Source of the DNA: Bacteroidales bacterium UBA1745
Lineage (GTDB): Bacteria; Bacteroidota; Bacteroidia; Bacteroidales; UBA932
Assembly (NCBI GenBank): GCA_002314885.1
Contig: DCHT01000028.1
Location: forward strand, 62,001-126,000
Direction: 5' to 3'
Length of the DNA: 64,000 nucleotides
Below are positions 1 to 8,871 of this stretch, in pieces. The stretch's first letter is position 1, and each line of letters starts with the position of its first letter. Under the pieces are notes generated by a model, which made no database searches, was not told the origin of the DNA, and worked only from the letters and a program-made list of their open reading frames with translations. The position numbers and the translations under genes were made by a program.

Positions 1-238
1 TCACCAGGCCGGTGTACACAGCCGTGACGACCTTGAGGGTATCGGCGTCGGTCACCCTTCTGCCACCCACCATAATAGTCTCTATACCGAGTTTGGCGCT
101 CACATCGGTAGCGGTCCTACCGCCTCCGTGCACAAGCACCTTAAGGCCGTCAAGCTTGGCGAAATTCTCGATGAAAGCCTTCAGCGCAGCCGCGTCTTCC
201 ACGACCGCTCCACCGACCTTCAACACATTCAGTTTCAT
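1..238 (-). CDS. argB: Acetylglutamate kinase, N-terminal part (cut by window edge)
   Basis: Phosphorylates the gamma-carboxylate of the N-acylated glutamate intermediate, the second step of arginine synthesis, in the cytoplasm. The reverse strand reads MKLNVLKVGG, then VLVHGGGR and a GRRVTDADTLKVV stretch. These are the nucleotide and acyl-glutamate binding signatures of the amino acid kinase family. About 79 residues are present; the rest lies beyond base 1. A second ATG sits one codon upstream (241); I chose the downstream one because family members begin MKL. It follows the transcarbamylase stop at 243 directly, so it is the last visible gene of the arginine operon. In this group the substrate may be the N-succinyl rather than the N-acetyl form; the visible part cannot tell. 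Confidence 0.9.
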   Translation of the reverse strand, partial: MKLNVLKVGGAVVEDAAALKAFIENFAKLDGLKVLVHGGGRTATDVSAKLGIETIMVGGRRVTDADTLKVVTAVYTGLV

Positions 239-242
239 CATA

Positions 243-1208
243 TTACTGCAGTTCTTCAAGCATTCTCTTCATAACCACCTGCACTGAAACCACACGGTTC
301 GCTGCCTCAGGGATCACGAGGCTGGTAGGGGCATCGATCACCTCATCGGAGACGATCATATTGCGCCTTACAGGCAGACAATGCATAAAATAGGCATTGT
401 TGGTCACGGCCATATGGGCGGCGTCTACGGTCCAGCCCATATCCTTGGAGAGTATCTCCCCGTACTTGGAAGGATCGCTCACGCCTGGGCAGCTCCAGTT
501 CTTCGCATACACGAAGTCGGCGCCTTCGAGGGCCTTCATCTGGTCGTATTCCACGACTGCATTGCCGGCGAACTTAGGGTCGAGCTCATATCCGTGAGGA
601 TGGGTGATGACGAAGTCCACGTCTGCGGCGTTCATCCACTCCGCGAAGGAGTTAGGCACAGCCTGAGGAAGAGCCTTAGGATGAGGAGCCCAGGTCAGAA
701 CGACCTTAGGACGCTTAGTCTTCTTGTATTCTTCGATGGTGATGAGGTCGGCAAAGGCCTGGCAAGGATGCACGGTTGCGGACTCGAGGCTGATGACCGG
801 CTTGCCACCGAATTCGATGAACTGGTTCAGCACGGTCTCGGCATAATCGAAGTCACGGTCCTTGAGGCCTGCGAAGGAACGCACGCCTATGAGGTCGCAG
901 TAGCTGGTCATCACCGGGATGGCCTCGCGCAGATGCTCAGACTTGTCGCCGTCCATAATCACGCCCATTTCGGTCTCCAGCTTCCAGCTGTCCTGTCCGA
1001 TGTTGAGCACGATAGGGTTCATACCGAGGTTGAGAGCGGCCTTCTGGCTGCTCAGACGGGTGCGGAGGGAACTGTTGAAGAACACGAGCATAATGGTCTT
1101 GTTCTCGCCCAGATGCTTCCAGGCAAACGGGGTTTCCTTGACCTGCTTAGCCTCTTCGAGGGCCTTTGAGAGGTCACCTATATCAGATACGTGAAAGAAT
1201 GATTTCAT
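243..1208 (-). CDS. argF': N-succinylornithine carbamoyltransferase
   Basis: Transfers the carbamoyl group from carbamoyl phosphate to N-succinylornithine, the Bacteroidetes variant of arginine synthesis. The 321-residue protein has the carbamoyl-phosphate loop SSLRTR (46-51), HPCQ (147-150) and HCLPVRR near the C terminus. It aligns from memory with the Bacteroides fragilis enzyme along its whole length. The residue that sets acyl specificity is position 90: Pro in B. fragilis (succinyl), Glu in the Xanthomonas acetylornithine enzyme. Here it is Ser (GDKSEHL), which still fits succinyl use. One base separates it from the argD stop, and argB follows closely. Its substrate carbamoyl phosphate is made by carAB in the same gene run. 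Confidence 0.9.
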   Translation of the reverse strand: MKSFFHVSDIGDLSKALEEAKQVKETPFAWKHLGENKTIMLVFFNSSLRTRLSSQKAALNLGMNPIVLNIGQDSWKLETEMGVIMDGDKSEHLREAIPVMTSYCDLIGVRSFAGLKDRDFDYAETVLNQFIEFGGKPVISLESATVHPCQAFADLITIEEYKKTKRPKVVLTWAPHPKALPQAVPNSFAEWMNAADVDFVITHPHGYELDPKFAGNAVVEYDQMKALEGADFVYAKNWSCPGVSDPSKYGEILSKDMGWTVDAAHMAVTNNAYFMHCLPVRRNMIVSDEVIDAPTSLVIPEAANRVVSVQVVMKRMLEELQ

Positions 1209-1209
1209 A

Positions 1210-2331
1210 TTAAAGTACTTCCTTAAGTGCGTCGATGAATACTTTTGCCTGCTCCATAGTCAGGCAGAGAGGGGCGAGGAGGCGGACCATATTGGTGCCG
1301 GCCACGCCCGTGAAGATGTGCTTGTCGAAGAGCAGGGCCTTGCGGATCGGAGCCACCGGTTCGTTGAACTCGATGCCGAGCATAAGACCGCGTCCCCTGA
1401 CTTCCTTGATCTTAGGGGATGCAGGGATATTGGCCTTGATCCACTCGCCTACCTGGAGGGCGTTCTCCACGAGATTTTCCTTCTCCATAATGTCGAGTAC
1501 GGCATTGGCGGCAACCATTGCGAGGTAGTTGCCTCCGAAAGTGGTGCCGAGCATACCCTTCACGGCCTCGAACTTAGGAGAAATCAGAATGCCGCCGCAA
1601 GGGAAGCCGTTGGCGATGCCCTTGGCCATAGTGATGATGTCCGGACGTATGCCGGCCCACTGATGTGCGAAGAACTTGCCGCTGCGTCCGTAGCCGCTCT
1701 GGATCTCGTCGAGAATGAGCACTGCCTCGTACTGGTGGCAGAGCCTCTCGAGGTCCTGGAGGAACTGCTCAGTAGGCAGATTGATTCCGCCGCAGCCCTG
1801 GATGCCCTCGATGATCACGCCGGCCACGTCGCCCTTCGCAAGCTCGGCCTCAACGGCCGCTGCATCGTTCAGATTGCAGAAAGTGACCTTGTGGTTCGCA
1901 TTGAACGGAGATACGATCTTAGGGTTGTCGGTGACTGCCACTGCGCCTGAAGTACGGCCGTGGAAGCTCTTGCGGAATGCGATGATGCGGTCCTTTCCGG
2001 TGTGGAAGGAAGCGAGTTTCATCGCGTTCTCATTGGACTCTGCGCCCGAATTGTCGAGGAAGAGGCTGTAATCCTCGTAGCCGCAGGCCTTGCCGAGCTT
2101 GTGGGCAAGTTCCGACTGCAGAGGGTTCACAACACTGTTGGAGTAGAAGCCTATCTTGCCGAGCTGCTCGGTGATGGCTGCCACATAATATGGATGGCTG
2201 TGGCCCACGGAAATCACCGCGTGGCCGCCATAGAGGTCGAGGTACTCCTGGCCCTTGTCATCCCAGACCTTGCAGCCCAGGGCCTTGACCGGAGTCACGT
2301 CGAAAAGTGAATATACGTCGAAAAGTTCCAT
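1210..2331 (-). CDS. argD: Acylornithine aminotransferase
   Basis: PLP-dependent class III aminotransferase that converts the N-acylglutamate semialdehyde made by ArgC into N-acylornithine, with glutamate as amino donor. The 373-residue length is normal. Visible family features include the N-terminal substrate loop (LDLYGGHAVISVGHSHP), the HGRTSGA segment, LILDEIQSGYGRSGKFFAHQ with the PLP-contacting Asp, and MAKGIANGFPCGG with the Schiff-base Lys. It sits three bases after argC and one base before the transcarbamylase gene, all on one strand, so co-transcription is very likely. In this pathway variant the acyl group is probably succinyl; that is inference from the neighbouring transcarbamylase. 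Confidence 0.92.
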   Translation of the reverse strand: MELFDVYSLFDVTPVKALGCKVWDDKGQEYLDLYGGHAVISVGHSHPYYVAAITEQLGKIGFYSNSVVNPLQSELAHKLGKACGYEDYSLFLDNSGAESNENAMKLASFHTGKDRIIAFRKSFHGRTSGAVAVTDNPKIVSPFNANHKVTFCNLNDAAAVEAELAKGDVAGVIIEGIQGCGGINLPTEQFLQDLERLCHQYEAVLILDEIQSGYGRSGKFFAHQWAGIRPDIITMAKGIANGFPCGGILISPKFEAVKGMLGTTFGGNYLAMVAANAVLDIMEKENLVENALQVGEWIKANIPASPKIKEVRGRGLMLGIEFNEPVAPIRKALLFDKHIFTGVAGTNMVRLLAPLCLTMEQAKVFIDALKEVL

Positions 2332-2334
2332 ATT

Positions 2335-3297
2335 CTAGAAGGCTGATGCCTTGAGATGGAGTCCGGCCTTCTCATCGAGACCGAACATAAGGTTCATATT
2401 CTGCACTGCCTGGCCTGACGCACCCTTGAGGAGGTTGTCTATGACGGAAGTCACGAGGAGCTTGTCCCCGTGCTTCTCGAGCGCAAGCACGCATTTGTTT
2501 GTATTTACGACCTGCTTGAGGTCCACTGCCTTGCCGAAGACGAAAGTGAAGGCGGCATCCTTGTAGAAGTCCTTGTAGAGGGCGACGGCCTCCTCGAGGG
2601 AAAGCTTGCTGTCCACATAGACGGATGCGAGTATGCCGCGGGCGAAGTCACCACGTACAGGCACGAAGTTCAGAGTCTTGTCATAGGCAGGCTGCAGCTT
2701 GTGCACGTTCATACCTATCTCTATGAGATGCTGGTGTTCGAAGGCCTTGTACACTGAGACATTGTTGTTCCTCCAGGAGAAATGGGTGGTGGCACCCGGC
2801 TTCACACCCGCTCCGGTGGAACCGGTGATGGCAGTGATGTTCACCTCGCTTTCGAGCAGCCCCGCAGCGGCCAGAGGCAGCACAGCGAGCTGGATGCAGG
2901 TCGCGAAACAGCCAGGATTGGCGAGGAGATCGGTCTTGCGGATGCGCTCCCTGTTGATTTCAGGCAGGCCATATACATAACCGTTGCTCTCGTCGCGATA
3001 GTCCTGGGCCAGATCTATGACCTTCAGACCGGCAGGCCTTTCGTTCTGGGACCAGAACTCTGTGCTCTTGCCGTGTCCGCCGCAGAGGAAGACCACGTCT
3101 ATGGCATTGAGGTCGTAGTCGGCGCTGAAGCAGAGTTCGGTGTCGCCCACGAGACCTGAATGCACGTCATAGACCTTGTTGCCGGCATTGCTGGAAGAAT
3201 GCGCAAACACTATCTCCACATCCGGATGGTTCACCAGGATGCGGAGAAGTTCACCTGCAGTGTAGCCTGCAGCTCCTATGATGCCGACTTTGATCAT
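2335..3297 (-). CDS. argC: N-acyl-gamma-glutamyl-phosphate reductase
   Basis: NADPH-dependent reductase that turns N-acylglutamyl phosphate into the semialdehyde used by ArgD. The N terminus has the Rossmann dinucleotide loop (GIIGAAGYTAGELLRIL). The catalytic Cys lies in LANPGCFATCIQLA, and FVPVRGDFARGI follows as in the family. At 320 residues it is the usual size. Its ATG overlaps the end of the argG fusion gene by four bases, which suggests translational coupling. Confidence 0.93.
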   Translation of the reverse strand: MIKVGIIGAAGYTAGELLRILVNHPDVEIVFAHSSSNAGNKVYDVHSGLVGDTELCFSADYDLNAIDVVFLCGGHGKSTEFWSQNERPAGLKVIDLAQDYRDESNGYVYGLPEINRERIRKTDLLANPGCFATCIQLAVLPLAAAGLLESEVNITAITGSTGAGVKPGATTHFSWRNNNVSVYKAFEHQHLIEIGMNVHKLQPAYDKTLNFVPVRGDFARGILASVYVDSKLSLEEAVALYKDFYKDAAFTFVFGKAVDLKQVVNTNKCVLALEKHGDKLLVTSVIDNLLKGASGQAVQNMNLMFGLDEKAGLHLKASAF

Positions 3298-5036
3298 AAT
3301 TCTTCCTCGAGCTTGTCTGCTTCGTCCTTATGGTTGAGATAGTAGGCACGGAGAGGAGTTGCGCTGACCTTGATGAAGCCCTTGGCGTCATCTGAAGTCC
3401 AGCCCTTGGCACCTTCGCCGTACTCGCCGAGCTTGTTCTTGACGAGGTCGTCAGGAGAATCCACGCCCACGGTCTCGAAGCGACGAGGGCTGAGTTCCAT
3501 AGTGACTGTACCGTTCACATTGCGCTGACTGCTCTCGAGCATAGCCTCGATGTCCCTCATCACAGGCTCAAGATACTGGCTCTCGTGCAGGAACATTCCG
3601 TACCAGTTGGCAACCTGGTCCTTCCAGTACTGCTGCCACTTGCTGAGAGTGAATTTCTCGAGGAACTTGTGAGCCGCGATGATGAGCATAGGAGCCGCAG
3701 CCTCGAAGCCCACACGGCCCTTGATGCCGATGATGGTGTCGCCCACGTGCATATCACGGCCTATGCCGTAAGGAGCGGCGATGGCCTCAACCGCCTGGAT
3801 GGCAGCCACGCCGTCGGTGTATTTCCTGCCGTTCACGCCCACGAGCACGCCCTCTGCGAATTCGAGGGAAATCTGCTCGCTGCCCTGCTTCTCCACCTGC
3901 TTGAGATAAGCGGCCTCAGGAAGTCCCTGCTTGCTGTCGAGAATCTCGCCGCCGCAGATGGAAGTGCCCCAGAGGCCCACATTGTAGGAATATTTGAGCT
4001 TGGTGAAATCTGCGAAATAACCGTGCTCGTTGAGGTAGTCCACCTCGAACTGACGGCTCAGGTTCATATCCCTGGTGAGAGTGATGATCTCCACGCCTGG
4101 AGCCATAACCATAAAGGTCATATCGAAACGCACCTGGTCGTTGCCGGCGCCTGTAGAACCGTGTGCGATGGCATCAGCACCGATTTCCTTTGCATAGCGG
4201 GCGATGGCCATAGCCTGGAAGATACGCTCCGAAGACACTGAGATAGGATAGGTTCCGTTGCGGAGCACGTTGCCATATACCATATATTTAATGGTCTTCT
4301 CATAGTATTCCTTGGTCACGTCGAGGGTGATATATGCCTTCGCACCGAGTTTGAGGGCGTTCTCCTCGTTGGCCTTGAGCTGCTCCTTGGAGAAGCCACC
4401 TGTATTTGCGCAGGCAGCGTAAACCTCGTAACCCTTTTCCTTGGCGAGGTACATAACCGTGAAGGAAGTGTCCAGACCGCCGCTGAATGCCACGACCACC
4501 TTCTTCTTTGCAGGACGGTAGAGCATACCGGTGCAGAGGCAGCGGGTGAAGTTGTTGCGGCTGAGCACGTCGTAGTTGATGCAGCTCTCGCAGCCCTTCC
4601 AGAAGGTAGGGTCGGTGGTGAGCTCATCGAAAGTCACTGGCACATAGCCGAGCTCGGTGTTGATCTTCATCACGGCAGCACCGGTGGTGAGACCGAAGAT
4701 CTTAGCGTTAGGGAACTTGGTCCTGGAGAGTTCGAAAGCCTTGTGCTTGATGGCCTTTGCGAGGCCGTGTCCGCGGTATTCGGACTTCACGATGAGACCG
4801 GAATTGGCCACGAACTTCTCGTGGTCCCAGCTCTCGATGTAGCAGAATCCGGCGAAGTCGTTGCCCTTCATTGCGATGATGGCCTTGCCCTCGCGCATCT
4901 TCTGCTCGATATATTCAGGTTTACGTTTTGCGATGCCTGTACCTCTTACTTTGGTAGCATCCTCGATAGTCTTGAGGATTTCGGGGATGTAGGGAATGTG
5001 CTTCTCAGAAGCAATTTCTACAATAAAATCTTCCAT
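3294..5036 (-). CDS. argG: GNAT acetyltransferase fused to argininosuccinate synthase
   Basis: Residues about 1-175 are a GNAT acetyltransferase domain (acetyl-CoA loop around RGHGLAKAIK, 88-97) ending in a Cys-rich tail (C149, C152, C166, C168). Residues about 176-580 are a complete argininosuccinate synthase, which joins citrulline and aspartate using ATP (SGGLDTS, 185-191). In Bacteroides, as I recall it, these are two adjacent genes; here the frame runs straight through TGMLYRPAKKKVVVAFSGG with no stop and no internal Met at the junction. The GNAT part could acylate glutamate to start the pathway, since no argJ or argA is visible. That is inference. The gene follows argR by six bases and overlaps argC. 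A sequencing error at the junction cannot be fully ruled out, but both halves are intact. Confidence 0.9.
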   Translation of the reverse strand: MEDFIVEIASEKHIPYIPEILKTIEDATKVRGTGIAKRKPEYIEQKMREGKAIIAMKGNDFAGFCYIESWDHEKFVANSGLIVKSEYRGHGLAKAIKHKAFELSRTKFPNAKIFGLTTGAAVMKINTELGYVPVTFDELTTDPTFWKGCESCINYDVLSRNNFTRCLCTGMLYRPAKKKVVVAFSGGLDTSFTVMYLAKEKGYEVYAACANTGGFSKEQLKANEENALKLGAKAYITLDVTKEYYEKTIKYMVYGNVLRNGTYPISVSSERIFQAMAIARYAKEIGADAIAHGSTGAGNDQVRFDMTFMVMAPGVEIITLTRDMNLSRQFEVDYLNEHGYFADFTKLKYSYNVGLWGTSICGGEILDSKQGLPEAAYLKQVEKQGSEQISLEFAEGVLVGVNGRKYTDGVAAIQAVEAIAAPYGIGRDMHVGDTIIGIKGRVGFEAAAPMLIIAAHKFLEKFTLSKWQQYWKDQVANWYGMFLHESQYLEPVMRDIEAMLESSQRNVNGTVTMELSPRRFETVGVDSPDDLVKNKLGEYGEGAKGWTSDDAKGFIKVSATPLRAYYLNHKDEADKLEEEL

Positions 5037-5042
5037 AATACT

Positions 5043-5507
5043 TTAGAAAAGTTTGTTCGTTATACCTGGGAGGATGCGGTTCATATCATTGAGGACCTCA
5101 TCCTTGTCTGCAAATTGACGTAATAGCACAAATATGGTGTCGTCACCGGCGATGGTACCCATCACGCCGTCCGAGTTGCCACGGTCAATGGCCGAAGCCA
5201 CTACGCTGGCAAAGCCCGGGTGAGTCTTTACGACTGCGAAGCTTCCTGAGAATTCAATGCTCACGATGCCCTCGGCTGTGGTGGACGGGGTGCCCTTGGC
5301 TTCTGTCGTGCGTCGCCTGTAGCAGAGGCTTCCGTCCTCTGCGCGGTATTTCACGAGGCCAAGTTCGTTGACGTCCCTGGAAAGAGTTGCCTGAGTCACC
5401 TCCATTCCCTTTGCGAGGAGGAGTGACTGAAGTTCGTCCTGGTTGTGGATCATAGTTGAGGAAACAAGCTTCATAATCAGCTGCTGCCTCTCGGATTTCA
5501 TACTCAT
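5043..5507 (-). CDS. argR: Arginine repressor
   Basis: The 154-residue protein has the ArgR winged helix-turn-helix in the N-terminal half, with a TQATLSRDVNELGLVK recognition segment. The C-terminal oligomerisation and arginine-binding half carries GTIAGDDTIFVLLR, matching the Asp-Asp arginine-binding turn. It is first in the arg gene run and sits directly behind a promoter with an ARG-box-like site, so autoregulation together with the arg genes is likely. The start could be two codons downstream (MSMK), which changes nothing of substance. Confidence 0.93.
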   Translation of the reverse strand: MSMKSERQQLIMKLVSSTMIHNQDELQSLLLAKGMEVTQATLSRDVNELGLVKYRAEDGSLCYRRRTTEAKGTPSTTAEGIVSIEFSGSFAVVKTHPGFASVVASAIDRGNSDGVMGTIAGDDTIFVLLRQFADKDEVLNDMNRILPGITNKLF

Positions 5508-5516
5508 AATCGTATT

Positions 5517-5579
5517 ATATTCAAAACTTGCGACAAAAATACTAATAAATATTCATTGTCGCAAGTTTTATTTGAATAT
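5517..5579. repeat. Inverted repeat around the argR promoter
   Basis: A perfect 14-bp inverted repeat (AAAACTTGCGACAA at 5523-5536; TTGTCGCAAGTTTT at 5556-5569) has a 19-bp spacer. A further ATATTC/GAATAT pair extends the arms outward, with a 4-base bulge. The spacer holds the argR promoter and an ARG-box-like sequence. It could be an operator region, a leader structure, or the end signal of carB; the run of T after the stem is short. Confidence 0.7.
5534..5565 (-). promoter_or_regulatory. Predicted argR promoter with ARG-box-like operator
   Basis: On the minus strand TATTTTTG (5541-5534) matches the Bacteroidetes -7 element TAnnTTTG. CTTG (5565-5562) stands for the -33 TTTG with one mismatch, at a spacing of 20. 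Between and overlapping them, 5557-5540 reads AATGAATATTTATTAGTA, close to the ARG box TGAAT-N4-ATTCA with a perfect left half and a 3/5 right half. ArgR bound here would block the promoter. This is inference from motif matching only. Confidence 0.5.
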
Positions 5580-5622
5580 ATACGAATTTATATGAGAATA
5601 TACGAAAATTATGTGTATATTT

Positions 5623-8600
5623 CTATTTATATTCGTCCCAGGACTTGATTGGAAGCTTGTCTATCGGAATGCTGCAGAAAGCGCGTATGAAAGCGGTTGC
5701 AAGGCGGGCATTCGTGAACAGAGGCACATTCGAGTCGATGGCGGCACGGCGGATGAGATAGCCGTTGTCAAGCTCCATATCGGTGAAGTTCTTAGGGATG
5801 TTGATCACCAGATCGACCTGCTTCTTGTGGATGAGGTCCAGCACCTGAGGGAAGATGCCTGAAAGCACCGGATTGTCCTTGTCGGTAGGCCAGAGCACCC
5901 TCATCGAAGGAATGTCGTTCTCATAGAGGTAGCGGCAGGTTCCGCCGGTAGCATAGAGTTCATAACCGTTGGCCACGAGCCTGCGGCAGGCGTCGAGAAG
6001 GTCGGCCTTCTGAAGGGCGTTACCGGAGGAGATGAGCACGCGTTTGGTAGGCACGGTGTTGCCCACTGAGATCACGGACTTGATGATGGCCTCATCGACG
6101 GTGTCACCCAGGCAGCCCACCTCACCGGTGGATGCCATATCCACTCCGAGGAGAGGGTCGGCCTCCTGGAGACGCGCGAAGGAGAACTGGCTGGACTTCA
6201 CGCCCACATAGCCGAGGTCGAACGCATCGCGGTCAGGCTTCTGCGGATGCAGGCCGAGCATAGCATCGGCTGCGAGTTCTATGAGGTTGATCTTCAGTAC
6301 TTTGGAAACGAACGGGAAGCTTCTGGACGCCCTGAGGTTGCACTCGATTACCTTCACGTCGTTCTCCTTTGCGAGGAACTGGATGTTGAAAGGACCGGTG
6401 ATATTGAGGGCGGAAGCGATGCGGGCAGCCACCTTCTTGATGCGGCGCACGGTCTCGACATAGAGCTTCTGAGGAGGGAACTCGATGGTGGCGTCACCTG
6501 AGTGCACGCCGGCGTATTCCACGTGCTCGGAAATCGCGTATGCCACGATGTTTCCGCCGTCTGCGACAGCGTCGAATTCCACCTCCTTGCAGCGGGTGAG
6601 GAACTGGCTGATCACGACAGGATGCTCCTGGGAAACGTCAGCCGCCATAGCGAGGAACTTGCGCAGGTGACCCTCGTCGTAGCAGACGTTCATAGCCGCG
6701 CCGGAAAGCACGTATGAAGGTCTGACAAGCACCGGATAGCCGACTTCTGCGATGAACTTGTCCACATCGTCCATAGTGGTAAGCTCGCTCCATCGAGGCT
6801 GGTCAATGCCCAGGTCATCGACGATGCTGGAGAACTTGTGACGGTCCTCAGCCCTGTCGATATCCTCGGCGGAAGTGCCCAGGATAGGAATATTATGCTT
6901 ATGCAGCCTGAGTGCAAGGTTGTTCGGAATCTGGCCGCCCACGGACACCACGACTCCGTGAGGATTCTCCATCTCGATGATATCCATCACCCTCTCGAAG
7001 GTGAGCTCGTCGAAGTAGAGGCGGTCGCACATATCGTAGTCGGTGGATACGGTCTCCGGGTTGTAGTTGATCAGGACACCGCGGTATCCCCTCTTCTGCA
7101 TCTGCTGCAGGCAGGAAACCGAGCACCAGTCGAACTCGACGGAGCTGCCGATGCGGTAGGCACCCGAACCGAGTACTACGACTGACTTGCCGTCGCCGGA
7201 ATATTTCACATCGTTCACAGTGCCGCTGTAGGTCAGGTAGAGATAGTTGGTCAAAGCCGGGAACTCGGCCGCCAAAGTATCGATCTGCTTCACTACAGGC
7301 ACGATTCCGAGAGACTTCCTATAGGCCCTCACGCGGTCCTGCAGGACGACGCTGGACTCAGTAGGATTCTTCACGACCGCCCTCTGAATCTGATGATCGG
7401 AGAAGCCCTGCTGCTTGGCCAGGAGGAGAAGGTCGGCCGGAATGGACTCGATCTCGTCGCAGGCCTTCATTTCATTATAGGTATCTACGATATTGGCAAG
7501 CTTGGAAAGGAACCACCTGTCGATCTTGGTAAGTTCGTGTATCCTGTCGATGGAATAACCGGCGAGCATAGCCTTCGCGATGGCGAAGATGCGCTTGTCG
7601 TCCGGCTCCTTGAGAGCTGTGTCGATGTCTGCGACCTTGAGTTCCTTGTTGCCCACGAAGCCGTGCGCACCCTGTCCTATCATTCGCAGACCCTTCTGGA
7701 TGGCCTCCTCGAAGGTGCGGCCTATGGACATAACCTCGCCCACTGACTTCATTGAAGAGCCGAGTTTGCGGGACACACCGTGGAACTTGCCGAGGTCCCA
7801 GCGAGGGATCTTGCAGACCACGTAGTCGAGAGCCGGCTCGAAGAAGGCCGGAGTCGTCTTGGTCACGGAGTTGTTCAGGTCGAAGAGGCCATAGCCGAGG
7901 CCGAGCTTCGCCGCCACGAAGGCGAGCGGATAACCGGTGGCCTTGGATGCGAGGGCCGACGAGCGGCTCAGGCGGGCGTTGACCTCGATGACGCGGTAGT
8001 CCATCTCGTCAGGGTCGTATGCGTACTGCACGTTGCACTCGCCCACGATTCCGAGATGACGTATGATCTTGATGGACATCTCCCTGAGGAAGTAGTAGTC
8101 CCTGTTGCTCAGTGTCTGGGAAGGAGCGACCACGATGGACTCGCCGGTGTGAATTCCGAGCGGGTCGAAGTTCTCCATATTGCAGACTGTGATGCAGTTG
8201 TCGAAGCGGTCACGGACCACCTCGTATTCGATTTCCTTCCAGCCCTTGAGAGACTTCTCCACAAGCACCTGAGGAGAGAAAGCGAAGGCCTTCTCGCAGA
8301 CTGCCTCGAGTTCCTCGTCATTCTCAGCGAAGCCTGAGCCCAGGCCACCGAGCGCGTATGCGGCGCGTATGATAAGAGGATATCCGAGGTCCCTGGCGGC
8401 CTGTTTGGCCTCTTCCATACTCTCCGCCGGGAAGGATTTGATTGTCTTTACATTGATTTCGTCGAGCTTCTCGATGAAGAGTTCGCGGTCCTCGGTGTCC
8501 ATAATGGTCTGGACAGGAGTTCCGAGCACCTTCACGCCGTATTTCTCGAGTATTCCGCTCTGATAGAGCTCCACTCCGCAGTTCAGGGCCGTCTGGCCGC

Positions 8601-8868
8601 CGAAGGAGAGGAAGATGCCCTGAGGCTGCTCCTTTGCGATGACCTTCTCGACGAAGAAAGGAGTCACAGGCAGGAAGTAAATCTTGTCCGCAACGCCCTC
8701 GGAGGTCTGTACGGTCGCGATGTTAGGGTTGATGAGGACGGTCTGGATTCCTTCCTCGCGCAGGGCCTTGAGAGCCTGGGAGCCGGAATAGTCGAACTCA
8801 CCAGCCTGGCCGATCTTGAGTGCGCCTGATCCCAGGACCAGGACTTTCTTGATGGTATTGTCTCTCAT
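5623..8868 (-). CDS. carB: Carbamoyl-phosphate synthase large subunit
   Basis: Makes carbamoyl phosphate from bicarbonate, ATP and ammonia delivered by CarA; the product feeds arginine and pyrimidine synthesis. At 1081 residues it is full length. The two ATP-grasp halves are visible (VLVLGSGALKIGQAGEFDYSG at the start, VVVLGSGAYRIGSSVEFDW near residue 570), and the C-terminal methylglyoxal-synthase-like allosteric domain is present (ALQKADLLDACRRL onward). Each half has an ALGGLGSGFA- or VLSGAAMNV-type loop. It starts three bases after carA and ends 115 bases before argR. Confidence 0.96.
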   Translation of the reverse strand: MRDNTIKKVLVLGSGALKIGQAGEFDYSGSQALKALREEGIQTVLINPNIATVQTSEGVADKIYFLPVTPFFVEKVIAKEQPQGIFLSFGGQTALNCGVELYQSGILEKYGVKVLGTPVQTIMDTEDRELFIEKLDEINVKTIKSFPAESMEEAKQAARDLGYPLIIRAAYALGGLGSGFAENDEELEAVCEKAFAFSPQVLVEKSLKGWKEIEYEVVRDRFDNCITVCNMENFDPLGIHTGESIVVAPSQTLSNRDYYFLREMSIKIIRHLGIVGECNVQYAYDPDEMDYRVIEVNARLSRSSALASKATGYPLAFVAAKLGLGYGLFDLNNSVTKTTPAFFEPALDYVVCKIPRWDLGKFHGVSRKLGSSMKSVGEVMSIGRTFEEAIQKGLRMIGQGAHGFVGNKELKVADIDTALKEPDDKRIFAIAKAMLAGYSIDRIHELTKIDRWFLSKLANIVDTYNEMKACDEIESIPADLLLLAKQQGFSDHQIQRAVVKNPTESSVVLQDRVRAYRKSLGIVPVVKQIDTLAAEFPALTNYLYLTYSGTVNDVKYSGDGKSVVVLGSGAYRIGSSVEFDWCSVSCLQQMQKRGYRGVLINYNPETVSTDYDMCDRLYFDELTFERVMDIIEMENPHGVVVSVGGQIPNNLALRLHKHNIPILGTSAEDIDRAEDRHKFSSIVDDLGIDQPRWSELTTMDDVDKFIAEVGYPVLVRPSYVLSGAAMNVCYDEGHLRKFLAMAADVSQEHPVVISQFLTRCKEVEFDAVADGGNIVAYAISEHVEYAGVHSGDATIEFPPQKLYVETVRRIKKVAARIASALNITGPFNIQFLAKENDVKVIECNLRASRSFPFVSKVLKINLIELAADAMLGLHPQKPDRDAFDLGYVGVKSSQFSFARLQEADPLLGVDMASTGEVGCLGDTVDEAIIKSVISVGNTVPTKRVLISSGNALQKADLLDACRRLVANGYELYATGGTCRYLYENDIPSMRVLWPTDKDNPVLSGIFPQVLDLIHKKQVDLVINIPKNFTDMELDNGYLIRRAAIDSNVPLFTNARLATAFIRAFCSIPIDKLPIKSWDEYK

Positions 8869-8871
8869 AGC

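Noticed and set aside
381..1169. A 262-codon plus-strand frame opposite the transcarbamylase gene
   Set aside because: Shadow of a well-supported gene; no motifs.
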